Shown piece after piece: positions 1 to 5,485 of a stretch of DNA of 6,425 nt. How positions within the stretch are numbered: position 1 is the first letter of the stretch; each line of letters begins with the position of its first letter. The DNA comes from an uncultured bacterium. Its GTDB lineage: Bacteria > Armatimonadota > UBA5829 > DSUL01. The DNA lies in assembly GCA_937967775.1 (NCBI GenBank), contig CALCJH010000037.1, forward strand, positions 1 to 6,425, read 5' to 3'. The position numbers were made by a program, and so were the translations under genes. Under the pieces are notes generated by a model. The model was not told the DNA's origin, made no database searches, and worked only from the letters and a program-made list of their open reading frames with translations.

Positions 1-21
1 GACGCCAAGGAGTCGTCGTAA
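1..21 (+). CDS. 3' end of an upstream gene, probably ribosomal protein L30 or S5
   Basis: The first seven codons in frame 1 read D-A-K-E-S-S-stop, with TAA at 19-21, and they abut the GTG start of rplO. In operons of this order the gene before rplO is normally rpmD (L30), or rpsE (S5) when rpmD is absent. Six residues are too few to tell which, and the tail matches neither recognisably. The reading rests on position and on the tight stop-start junction. The rplO ribosome binding site lies inside this coding end. Confidence 0.45.
   Translation, partial: DAKESS
7..12 (+). promoter_or_regulatory. Ribosome binding site of rplO
   Basis: AAGGAG sits 9 bases before the GTG at 22. This supports GTG as the L15 start even though an ATG (32-34) follows in another frame. 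It lies within the last codons of the upstream gene, which fits translational coupling. Confidence 0.75.
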
Positions 22-603
22 GTGGATATTCATGACCTGTCTCCTGCGCCGGGTTCGCGGCGCAGGCGCAAGCGAGTGGGACGCGGCATCTCCGCCGGGC
101 AGGGAAAGACCTGCGGGCGAGGGACCAAGGGCGATAAGGCCCGCGGCCAGACCCGGCCGGGGTTCGAGGGCGGTCAGACGCCGCTGCACCGCAGGCTGCC
201 GCGTCTGCGCGGGTTCAACAACATCTTCCGTCGGGATCTGAACGAAGTCAACGTGGGGCGCCTGGAAGTCTTCGAGGCGGGCGCCGAGATTACGCCTGAT
301 GTGCTTCTGGAGAAGCGCATCATCCGCAAGTTGAGGGACGGCGTGAAGATCCTGGGCAAGGGCGACCTCAGCAAGAAGCTGACTGTGAAAGCCACCGCCT
401 TCTCGAAGAGCGCCGTGCAGAAGATCGAGGCCGCCGGCGGGACCGCCGTCGTGATCGGCTCCGATGGTCAGGAGCGGCCCGCGGCGGCGCAGCAGGCTCC
501 CGCAACCGGAGAGCCCGCCGCAGCCGAGCCGGCCGTCGCTGAGGAGACGGGGGAGTCCGCAGAAAGCCCTGCTGAGGCTTCGGACGAGAGTGGAGAGGCG
601 TAA
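22..603 (+). CDS. rplO: 50S ribosomal protein L15 with acidic C-terminal tail
   Basis: L15 is a late-assembling protein of the large ribosomal subunit that binds 23S rRNA through a long basic N-terminal arm. The 193-residue product opens with the L15 signature: a basic arm (residues 12-45) with [11 protein letters not shown] at 20-30, then [20 protein letters not shown] at 46-65. The globular domain follows (about 75-145), with VKILGKGDL at 108-116. L15 is usually near 145-150 residues. The extra part, about residues 151-193, has 14 Ala and 10 Glu plus one Asp among 43 residues, with a single Arg, so it is probably disordered. The start is GTG, supported by AAGGAG 9 bases upstream. The stop at 601-603 touches the secY ATG. 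The identity is secure; the role of the tail is unknown. Confidence 0.97.
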   Translation: MDIHDLSPAPGSRRRRKRVGRGISAGQGKTCGRGTKGDKARGQTRPGFEGGQTPLHRRLPRLRGFNNIFRRDLNEVNVGRLEVFEAGAEITPDVLLEKRIIRKLRDGVKILGKGDLSKKLTVKATAFSKSAVQKIEAAGGTAVVIGSDGQERPAAAQQAPATGEPAAAEPAVAEETGESAESPAEASDESGEA

Positions 604-1878
604 ATGCTGTCCAAGATCGCCGCGGCTGCGAAGATCTCCGACCTCAAGAACCGCATCCTGTTTATGTTCGGGATGTTCGCGGTCTACGTGGTGGGCCTGC
701 ACATTCCCATCCCGGGCATTGACCACGACAAGATGGAGCAGCTGTTCGCGACGGGCGGCGCGTTCGGGCTGCTGGACGCGTTCTCCGGCGGAGCGTTCCG
801 CAAGTTCACCATCTTCGCGATGGGCATCATGCCCTACATCAACGCCAGCATCATCATGTCACTTCTGGTGATGGCAGTGCCCCAGCTGGAGCAGCTCCAG
901 AAGGAGGGCGAGAGCGGGCGCAAGCAGATCGCGCAGTATACGCGCTATCTCACAGCTGTTCTGGCGGTGGTGCAGGCGGCGGGCGTGAACACCCTGCTTC
1001 GGTCTTCCGGCATCCTGACGGCTAACTGGTTCCAGATGGTCCAGATCATTATCGTTCTGGTGGCGGGAACGGCGTTCCTGATGTGGCTGGGCGAGATGAT
1101 CACGGATAAGGGTCTGGGGAACGGTGTTTCTCTCATCATCTTCCTGGGCATCGTGGCGAGCCTGCCGATGCAGATCAGCTCGACGGTGAAGCTCTACCGG
1201 GCGGGCTCCATCGGGCTGGATAATATCGTGCTGCTTCTGGTCGTGCTGGTGGCGACCGTCGCCGCCATCGTGGCCGTACAGATGGCGCAGAGGCGCATCC
1301 CCATCCAGCACGTGAAGCGCGTCATCGGGAACCGGATCAGCGGTGGCACCAGCAGCTATCTGCCGCTGCGAGTCAACTCTGCGGGCGTGATCCCGATCAT
1401 CTTCGCCATTTCCATCCAGCTGGTCCCGCAGACCATCGCCCAGTTCGGAGGCGACAGCTGGTTCGGGCAGGGGGCCCGGCGCGTGGCGGAGTTCATCGAG
1501 CCCGGACGGGTGCTCGGCGGGATCCTTTACTTCGGGCTGGTGGTGCTGTTCACCTACTTCTACACGGCGGTGACGTTCAACGTTCAAGACGTCTCGGACA
1601 ACCTCAAGAAGTGGGGTAGCTACATCCCGGGTATCCGTCCCGGCAAGCCCACCACGGAGTACCTAGACCGTGTTATGACGAGGATCACTCTGTCAGGCGC
1701 GGTGTTCCTGGGATTGATCGCGCTGTTGCCATACTGGACGCCGGTCATCACGGGGGTGACCACCTTCGGGCTGGTGGGCGGTACGTCGCTGTTGATCCTG
1801 GTGGGTGTGGCGCTGGAGACGATGCAAGCCATCGAGGCCCAGCTGGTGATGCGCCACTACGAAGGATTCATCAAGTAG
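604..1878 (+). CDS. secY: Preprotein translocase subunit SecY
   Basis: SecY is the channel subunit of the SecYEG translocon in the cytoplasmic membrane and passes unfolded proteins delivered by SecA or the ribosome. The 424-residue protein has about ten hydrophobic segments (roughly 18-35, 68-92, 114-132, 143-163, 172-188, 205-226, 258-278, 303-325, 362-380, 384-405), the family length and topology. Visible motifs are HIPIPGID at 33-40, the plug region at about 51-65, FAMGIMPYINASI (71-83), the cytoplasmic EGESGRKQIAQYTRY (101-115) and IPGIRPG (341-347). The last carries the loop arginine (R345) needed for SecA-driven export in E. coli. Just before HIPIPG the usual Tyr-Arg reads Y-V-V-G, so that arginine is absent. 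GGAGAGG at 592-598 is a good ribosome binding site inside rplO. The start codon directly follows the rplO stop, so translation is probably coupled. Confidence 0.98.
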   Translation: MLSKIAAAAKISDLKNRILFMFGMFAVYVVGLHIPIPGIDHDKMEQLFATGGAFGLLDAFSGGAFRKFTIFAMGIMPYINASIIMSLLVMAVPQLEQLQKEGESGRKQIAQYTRYLTAVLAVVQAAGVNTLLRSSGILTANWFQMVQIIIVLVAGTAFLMWLGEMITDKGLGNGVSLIIFLGIVASLPMQISSTVKLYRAGSIGLDNIVLLLVVLVATVAAIVAVQMAQRRIPIQHVKRVIGNRISGGTSSYLPLRVNSAGVIPIIFAISIQLVPQTIAQFGGDSWFGQGARRVAEFIEPGRVLGGILYFGLVVLFTYFYTAVTFNVQDVSDNLKKWGSYIPGIRPGKPTTEYLDRVMTRITLSGAVFLGLIALLPYWTPVITGVTTFGLVGGTSLLILVGVALETMQAIEAQLVMRHYEGFIK

Positions 1879-1912
1879 CGGAAATCGCGGAGAGGACTGG
1901 TCGGTCGGCTTT

Positions 1913-2590
1913 ATGCAGGTGATATTGCTGGGACCTCCCGGGGTGGGGAAGGGAACGCAGGCGGAGCGCATCGCTTCTGAGTTCGGGATCGCCCACATCT
2001 CCACGGGAGATATGTTCCGGGAGGCCGTGGCGGCGGGCACGGAGCTGGGGAAGACCGCCCGAGAGTATATGGCGGCTGGCGCCCTGGTACCGGATGAGAT
2101 CGTCGTCGGAATGGTGGAGGAGCGCCTGGGGCGCGACGATACACGCAAGGGGTTCCTGCTGGACGGGTTTCCCCGGACCATCGCGCAGGCCGAGGCGCTG
2201 GAGCGGTTGCTGCAGACTCTGGGACGCCCCGTGACGGCAGTGGTGGATCTCCGGGCGGATGAGGAGCTCCTGATCACACGGCTTTCCGGGCGGAGGGTGT
2301 GCGCCTCGTGCGGAGCCACATACCACGTGCAGAATAAGCCTCCGAAGCAGGATGGTGTCTGCGACGTGTGCGGCGGCGAGGTGCGTCAGCGCGAGGACGA
2401 CCGTCCCGAAGCCATCCGCGAGCGGCTGCGGGAGTATGCGGCCAAAACGGCGGCCCTGACCGAGCATTACAGCCGGTTGGAGCTGCTGGAGAGTATTGAC
2501 GCGTCGGGGACTCCTGAGGAGGTGTTCGGTCTGGTCAGCGAAGCGCTCATCAGGCGCGCGGGCGTTGGTACGCATCAAGTCGCCGGATGA
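1913..2590 (+). CDS. adk: Adenylate kinase, zinc-type long form
   Basis: The enzyme interconverts ATP + AMP and two ADP in the cytoplasm. The 225-residue sequence shows the P-loop GPPGVGKGT at 7-15, the AMP-binding TGDMFR at 31-36 and LDGFPRT at 83-89, the LID-entry RLSGRR at 123-128, and [13 protein letters not shown] at 160-172 with the phosphate-contacting arginines. The LID holds four cysteines at 130, 133, 150 and 153 (C-x2-C, 16 residues, C-x2-C), the zinc-binding form of Gram-positive and related bacteria. It lies 34 bases after secY, a common placement outside Proteobacteria. The ATG at 1913 is the only fitting start, since [10 protein letters not shown] is the normal N-terminus. The nearest purine-rich site (GGAGAGG, 1889-1895) is 17 bases away, which is long. 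The C-terminal end overlaps map. Confidence 0.97.
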   Translation: MQVILLGPPGVGKGTQAERIASEFGIAHISTGDMFREAVAAGTELGKTAREYMAAGALVPDEIVVGMVEERLGRDDTRKGFLLDGFPRTIAQAEALERLLQTLGRPVTAVVDLRADEELLITRLSGRRVCASCGATYHVQNKPPKQDGVCDVCGGEVRQREDDRPEAIRERLREYAAKTAALTEHYSRLELLESIDASGTPEEVFGLVSEALIRRAGVGTHQVAG

Positions 2591-3314
2591 GATAGAGAAA
2601 ATGCGGCGCGCCGGCCGGGTGGTGGCCCGCACGCTGCAGGAGCTGGCGCAGGCGATCCGTCCGGGTAAGACCACGGGCGAAGAGCTGGACCGCCTGGCCG
2701 AGAGGCTGGTGCGGGAGGCAGGAGGCACGCCGTCCTTCAAGGGATACCGGGGGTATCCGAAATCCATCTGCCTGTCGATCAACGAGCAGGTGGTGCACGG
2801 GATTCCGGACGGACGCGTGCTTCAGGAAGGCGATGTGGCCAGCATAGATCTGGGCGTGAAGCTGGACGGCTTTCACGGCGATGCGGCGGTCACGGTGCCG
2901 GTGGGCAGCATCTCCGCGCAGGCGGACCGGCTGTTGAAGGTGACGCGGGACGCCCTGATGCTGGGCATCGAGATGGCGCGACCCGGCGGACACCTGAACG
3001 ATATCGGAGGCGCGGTGCAGGCGTACGTGGAGAAGCACGGCTACTCCGTCGTCCGCGAGCTGGTGGGGCACGGCATCGGCCGGGAGCTTCACGAGGACCC
3101 GCAGGTTCCGAACTTCGGCAAGCCCGGGACGGGTTTGCGGCTGACCAGCGGCATGACCCTGGCCATTGAACCGATGGTCAACGAAGGGACGCACCGGGTG
3201 ACCTCCCTGCCGGACCGTTGGACAGTGGTGACAGCGGATGGCAAACTGTCCGCGCATTTCGAGCATACGGTGGCCATCTGCGAGGATGGGCCGAAGGTTC
3301 TGACGGAGCCCTGA
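2565..3314 (+). CDS. map: Type I methionine aminopeptidase
   Basis: Map removes the initiator methionine from nascent proteins after deformylation. From the TTG at 2565 the protein is 249 residues, the usual size of the short bacterial (type Ia) form. All five metal ligands are in place: D95, D106, H169, E202 and E233. The substrate-contacting histidines H78 and H176 are also present, within [20 protein letters not shown] and AIEPM. The N-terminus V-R-I-K-S-P-D-E-I is typical, and this favours the TTG at 2565 over an in-frame TTG at 2496 or the ATG at 2601, which would cut into the conserved first helix. No ATG or GTG fits, and the nearest Shine-Dalgarno match is weak (CAGG, 2551-2554). This start overlaps adk by 26 bases, suggesting coupled translation. 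The function is certain; the start less so. Confidence 0.95.
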   Translation: MVRIKSPDEIEKMRRAGRVVARTLQELAQAIRPGKTTGEELDRLAERLVREAGGTPSFKGYRGYPKSICLSINEQVVHGIPDGRVLQEGDVASIDLGVKLDGFHGDAAVTVPVGSISAQADRLLKVTRDALMLGIEMARPGGHLNDIGGAVQAYVEKHGYSVVRELVGHGIGRELHEDPQVPNFGKPGTGLRLTSGMTLAIEPMVNEGTHRVTSLPDRWTVVTADGKLSAHFEHTVAICEDGPKVLTEP

Positions 3315-3323
3315 AGGGGCGCC

Positions 3324-3330
3324 AAGGAGG
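3324..3330 (+). promoter_or_regulatory. Ribosome binding site of infA
   Basis: AAGGAGG lies just after the map stop (3312-3314) and 13 bases before the ATG at 3344. The match is strong but the spacing is longer than the usual 5-10. It supports starting IF1 at 3344 rather than at an upstream in-frame start inside map. Confidence 0.7.
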
Positions 3331-3343
3331 CAGGCTGGACAGG

Positions 3344-3562
3344 ATGGCTAAAGAGCAGTCCATCCAGGTGGAAGGCAAGGTCGTGGAGACTCTGCCCAAT
3401 GCGATGTTCCGGGTGGAGATCCCAAACGGGCATACGGTCCTGGCGCACGTGTCGGGGAAGATCCGGATGAGCTTCATCAAGATCCTGCCCGGCGACCGGG
3501 TGCTGGTGGAGCTGTCGCCCTACGACCTGACCCGGGGCCGCATCATCTGGCGCTACAAATAA
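3344..3562 (+). CDS. infA: Translation initiation factor IF-1
   Basis: IF-1 is a small OB-fold protein that binds the 30S A site and, with IF-2 and IF-3, guides initiator tRNA selection. The 72-residue product has the full family length. It begins [20 protein letters not shown], continues with FRVEIPNGH (22-30), [10 protein letters not shown] (33-42) and [20 protein letters not shown] (47-66), and ends I-I-W-R-Y-K. A tryptophan at 69 stands where Tyr or Phe is more usual. The gene follows map by 29 bases. An in-frame extension into map from 3218 was set aside because family length and the AAGGAGG site both point to 3344. A long structured gap follows before rpmJ. Confidence 0.97.
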   Translation: MAKEQSIQVEGKVVETLPNAMFRVEIPNGHTVLAHVSGKIRMSFIKILPGDRVLVELSPYDLTRGRIIWRYK

Positions 3563-3567
3563 GGAGG
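3560..3567 (+). promoter_or_regulatory. Perfect Shine-Dalgarno sequence without a start codon
   Basis: TAAGGAGG overlaps the infA stop codon and matches the canonical 16S anti-Shine-Dalgarno over eight bases. No ATG, GTG or TTG follows within 30 bases, and the next gene begins 116 bases later. It may be a relic of a tighter infA-rpmJ junction, a ribosome standby site, or chance. Confidence 0.5.
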
Positions 3568-3614
3568 CTGCCCCGCAGCATCGCGCAGGGGCGCTGCCAG
3601 TTGCCCCGGCGGGG
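3566..3614 (+). repeat. GC-rich inverted repeats between infA and rpmJ
   Basis: Two possible stem-loops are visible. In the first, GCCCC (3570-3574) pairs with GGGGC (3588-3592), and the outer GGC (3566-3568) with GCC (3596-3598). In the second, CCCC (3604-3607) and GGGG (3611-3614) close a GGC loop. TTGCC (3601-3605) could instead pair with GGCAA (3626-3630), giving an alternative fold. No run of T follows, so this does not look like a simple intrinsic terminator. An attenuator or leader role is inference. Confidence 0.4.
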
Positions 3615-3636
3615 TGCGGCTGCCCGGCAATCGGGG

Positions 3637-3642
3637 TATAAT
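3637..3642 (+). promoter_or_regulatory. Candidate internal promoter, -10 element
   Basis: TATAAT is a perfect sigma-70-type -10 hexamer in otherwise GC-rich DNA, 42 bases before the rpmJ ATG. The predicted transcript would begin near 3649 and have a leader of about 35 bases. No good -35 is present at 16-18 base spacing (GTGCGG at 3614-3619), and there is no extended -10 TG. It could drive rpmJ-rpsM-rpsK-rpsD-rpoA separately from the upstream genes, as the alpha operon is in several bacteria. Confidence 0.45.
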
Positions 3643-3683
3643 GGGCAGGTTGTTCGAATATAGCGGAGTTTGGACGGATACAG

Positions 3684-3797
3684 ATGAAAGTCCGGGCATC
3701 GGTCAAAAAGATTTGCGAAAAGTGCAAAGTCATTCGCCGTGAGGGCGTGGTGAGGGTTATCTGCAAGAACCCGAAGCATAAGCAGCGGCAAGGCTAG
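3684..3797 (+). CDS. rpmJ: 50S ribosomal protein L36, zinc-ribbon form
   Basis: L36 is the smallest large-subunit protein and helps fold 23S rRNA near the peptidyl transferase region. The 37-residue product begins [14 protein letters not shown] and has the zinc ligands C11, C14, C27 and H32, with the basic ending NPKHKQRQG. This is the full-length cysteine-containing form, not the zinc-free paralogue. The ATG at 3684 gives the standard N-terminus. Its ribosome binding site is poor: GGAG at 3665-3668 is 15 bases away and only GGA (3676-3678) is close. That contrasts with the perfect but unused site at 3560-3567. The gene lies between infA and rpsM, its usual position. Confidence 0.96.
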   Translation: MKVRASVKKICEKCKVIRREGVVRVICKNPKHKQRQG

Positions 3798-3813
3798 GCC
3801 GCAGGTTTCCACT

Positions 3814-3820
3814 GGAGGAG
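3814..3820 (+). promoter_or_regulatory. Ribosome binding site that fixes the TTG start of rpsM
   Basis: GGAGGAG lies 7 bases before the TTG at 3828. The strong match and ideal spacing make TTG the S13 start, matching the family N-terminus MARIAGVD. Strong pairing may offset the weak start codon. Confidence 0.8.
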
Positions 3821-3827
3821 AAGGTCT

Positions 3828-4202
3828 TTGGCACGTATTGCAGGCGTAGATCTCCCGCGAGATAAGAGGGTCGAATACGCCCTCACGTACATCTACGGGG
3901 TGGGGCTGACCACCAGCCGCAAGGTCCTGGCCGCCGCCGGCGTCTCGCCGGATACGCGGGTGAAGGACCTGACGGAGGGTGAGATCAGCAAGCTCCGCGA
4001 GGTTCTGGAGCGGGAGTATCGCGTGGAAGGCGACCTGCGCCGCCAGGTCGCGATGGACATCCGCCGGCTGAGCGAGATCGGCGCGTATCGCGGCATTCGC
4101 CACCGGCGCGGGCTCCCGGTTCGCGGACAGCGCACCAAGACCAACGCGCGTATGCGCAAGGGTCCGCGCCGTACGGTGGGTGCGAAGAGGAAGAAGCGAT
4201 AA
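3828..4202 (+). CDS. rpsM: 30S ribosomal protein S13
   Basis: S13 sits in the head of the small subunit and contacts the P-site tRNA through its C-terminal tail and the large subunit through bridges B1a and B1b. The 124-residue protein shows the N-terminal [26 protein letters not shown] (21-26) of the helix-two turns-helix part, and the signature [20 protein letters not shown] (88-107). It ends in a strongly basic tail, [15 protein letters not shown] (110-124). The start is TTG, unusual for an abundant ribosomal protein, but backed by a strong binding site at 3814-3820. It follows rpmJ by 30 bases, so there is no room for an E. coli-like leader directly before rpsM. An 84-base gap with a stem-loop follows. 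Confidence 0.98.
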   Translation: MARIAGVDLPRDKRVEYALTYIYGVGLTTSRKVLAAAGVSPDTRVKDLTEGEISKLREVLEREYRVEGDLRRQVAMDIRRLSEIGAYRGIRHRRGLPVRGQRTKTNARMRKGPRRTVGAKRKKR

Positions 4203-4209
4203 GACTTGC

Positions 4210-4241
4210 AGCCGGTCCCGGCAAAGTTTGCCGGAGGCTGA
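4210..4241 (+). promoter_or_regulatory. Stem-loop in the rpsM-rpsK gap, possible leader element
   Basis: CCGGCAA (4219-4225) pairs with TTGCCGG (4229-4235) around a three-base AGT loop. An outer stem CAGCC (4210-4214) pairs with GGCTG (4237-4241), giving 12 base pairs with an uneven internal loop (4 against 1). GTCCC (4216-4220) could instead pair with GGGAC (4252-4256), so two folds compete. No T run follows, which speaks against a terminator. In E. coli, S4 represses the operon holding rpsM, rpsK and rpsD by binding mRNA, so an autoregulatory site here is possible but unproven. Confidence 0.45.
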
Positions 4242-4286
4242 GCTGACGCAGGGACGGTAGGCAGTCCAGGAGCGATATCGGCAAGT

Positions 4287-4685
4287 ATGGCGAGAAAACC
4301 GACATCCACCGGGCGAGGCAAGCCCCGGGAGAAGAAGAATATAGCGCAGGGCGTGGCTCATATCAAGAGCACGTTCAACAACACTATCGTGACCATCACC
4401 GATACCCAGGGAAACACCATCTCCTGGGCCAGCGCCGGTACGGTGGGGTTCAAGGGCACCAAGAAGGGGACCCCGTTTGCGGCGCAGATGGCCTCGGAGA
4501 TCGCGGCGCGCCGGGCGATGGAGCACGGGATGAGGAAAGTGGACGTGTATGTGCGTGGCCCGGGATCGGGGCGTGAGACCGCCATCCGTAGCCTTCAGGC
4601 CACGGGTCTGGAGGTGAGCCTCATCAAGGATGTCACGCCCGTGCCGCACAACGGGTGCAGACCGCCCAAGCGCAGGAGAGTGTAA
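4287..4685 (+). CDS. rpsK: 30S ribosomal protein S11
   Basis: S11 forms part of the small-subunit platform, contacting 16S rRNA near the E site and the Shine-Dalgarno helix. The 132-residue product has the basic N-terminus [20 protein letters not shown], the core [16 protein letters not shown] (24-39), [12 protein letters not shown] (90-101) and the C-terminal signature [18 protein letters not shown] (115-132). Asn122-Gly123 corresponds to the site where E. coli S11 carries isoaspartate. The ATG at 4287 gives the standard N-terminus. The nearest binding site, AGGAG at 4268-4272, is 14 bases away, and no closer start is available in frame. The 84-base gap to rpsM is long for this operon. Confidence 0.98.
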   Translation: MARKPTSTGRGKPREKKNIAQGVAHIKSTFNNTIVTITDTQGNTISWASAGTVGFKGTKKGTPFAAQMASEIAARRAMEHGMRKVDVYVRGPGSGRETAIRSLQATGLEVSLIKDVTPVPHNGCRPPKRRRV

Positions 4686-4689
4686 AGGA
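4685..4689 (+). promoter_or_regulatory. Ribosome binding site that sets the rpsD start
   Basis: AAGGA overlaps the rpsK stop (4683-4685) and lies 7 bases before the ATG at 4697. It supports that ATG over an in-frame GTG at 4655 that would extend S4 by 14 residues into rpsK. Confidence 0.75.
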
Positions 4690-4696
4690 TCAGTTT

Positions 4697-5332
4697 ATGG
4701 CGTCAACCGGCGTACCAGTTTGCAGACAGTGCCGCCGTGAGGGCACGAAGCTCTACCTGAAGGGCTATCGCTGCTACGGCAAGAAGTGTCCGTTCTCCAG
4801 GCCGGAAGCGCCGTTCCCTCCGGGCCAGCATGGCCGGGGTCGGCCTTCCAAGCTGTCGGACTACGGACAGCAGCTGCGCGAGAAGCAGAAGCTGCGCAGG
4901 ATCTACGGGCTGCGCGAGAAGCAGTTCCGCCTCTACGTGCGCGAGGCGGAGCGGCGCAGGGGCGTCACTGGCGAGAACCTGCTGCAGCTTCTTGAGATGA
5001 GGCTGGACAATGTGGTGTTCCGGCTGGGGTTTGCGGCGTCCCGGCTGCAGGCCAGGCAGTTTGTCAGCCACGGTCACATCCGGGTGAATGGCCGGAAGGT
5101 GCATATCCCCTCCTACCAGCTGCGCCCCGGTGACCGGGTGGACGTTGTGGAGGAGAGCCGGAAGATGCAGCCGCTGCAGGATGCCATGAAAGCGGCGGGC
5201 ACGGGAACGGTGCCGCCGTGGCTGAAGCTGGATGCGGCGGCTTACGCTGGCGAAGTCCTGAGCGCGCCTCAGCGCGACGAGATCAACACGGACGTTCAGG
5301 AGGCGCTGATCGTCGAGTTCTACTCCCGCTAA
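4697..5332 (+). CDS. rpsD: 30S ribosomal protein S4, zinc-binding form
   Basis: S4 nucleates assembly of the 5' domain of 16S rRNA and lines the mRNA entry tunnel; in several bacteria it also represses its own operon. The 211-residue protein has four N-terminal cysteines (C9, C12, C26, C31) spaced as in the zinc-binding S4 of Thermus. It continues with [24 protein letters not shown], an S4 RNA-binding domain ([20 protein letters not shown] then [18 protein letters not shown]) and the family ending VEFYSR. The first eight residues, MASTGVPV, lack the common R-Y-x-G-P pattern, although the length is kept. The ATG at 4697 was chosen for its binding site 7 bases upstream and the Thermus-like length. 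Only 11 bases separate it from rpsK. Confidence 0.98.
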   Translation: MASTGVPVCRQCRREGTKLYLKGYRCYGKKCPFSRPEAPFPPGQHGRGRPSKLSDYGQQLREKQKLRRIYGLREKQFRLYVREAERRRGVTGENLLQLLEMRLDNVVFRLGFAASRLQARQFVSHGHIRVNGRKVHIPSYQLRPGDRVDVVEESRKMQPLQDAMKAAGTGTVPPWLKLDAAAYAGEVLSAPQRDEINTDVQEALIVEFYSR

Positions 5333-5485
5333 GCGCGGCCGGGGATGGATGTGCGCCCCGCTGTCCCGCTGTGGTCTGATGAGGGAGCGCTTCAGAAGGC
5401 CGGGGCAGAAGGGGCGATCATCTTGTGTGGGGCGGCGCTGGTAGCAGGCCGGGCCGGGAGAGTCTGAGGCAGGTTGAGCGAATCT
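5333..5485 (+). other. Gap between rpsD and rpoA with repeats and a short open frame
   Basis: This 153-base gap is the longest in the window. GGCCGGG occurs four times (5337-5343, 5398-5404, 5447-5453, 5452-5458), and the 8-mer CCCGCTGT is repeated in tandem (5357-5372). CGCCCC (5354-5359) could pair with GGGGCG at either 5411-5416 or 5429-5434, so alternative folds are possible. An open frame of 40 codons runs from ATG 5345 to TGA 5465-5467 but has no properly placed binding site from that ATG. No T-run terminator or clear promoter is visible. A leader role for rpoA is possible; chance structure in GC-rich DNA is equally likely. Confidence 0.4.

Noticed and set aside
859..1587. Open frame of 242 codons on the - strand inside secY
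   Set aside because: It is very rich in His, Asp, Arg and Gln because it is the complement of hydrophobic SecY codons; there is no binding site or motif.
1871..2782. Long open frame of 303 codons on the - strand across adk and map
   Set aside because: It lies opposite two well-conserved genes, its product is rich in Arg, His, Pro and Gln with no recognisable motif, and GC-rich coding DNA readily gives such antisense frames.
3218..3343. In-frame extension of infA into map
   Set aside because: IF1 is a 72-residue family, and the ATG at 3344 with AAGGAGG upstream gives exactly that length.
4219..4235. Intrinsic terminator after rpsM
   Set aside because: The palindrome is strong but no T run follows, and rpsK, rpsD and rpoA continue in the same direction, so a stop here is unlikely.
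3543..4649. Open frame of 368 codons on the - strand across rpmJ, rpsM and rpsK
   Set aside because: It runs antisense through three ribosomal protein genes and their gaps, has no family motif, and its composition is that of a mirror frame.
4655..4696. GTG-initiated extension of rpsD into rpsK
   Set aside because: It would add 14 residues absent from S4 proteins. The ATG at 4697 has AAGGA 7 bases upstream and gives the Thermus-like length.
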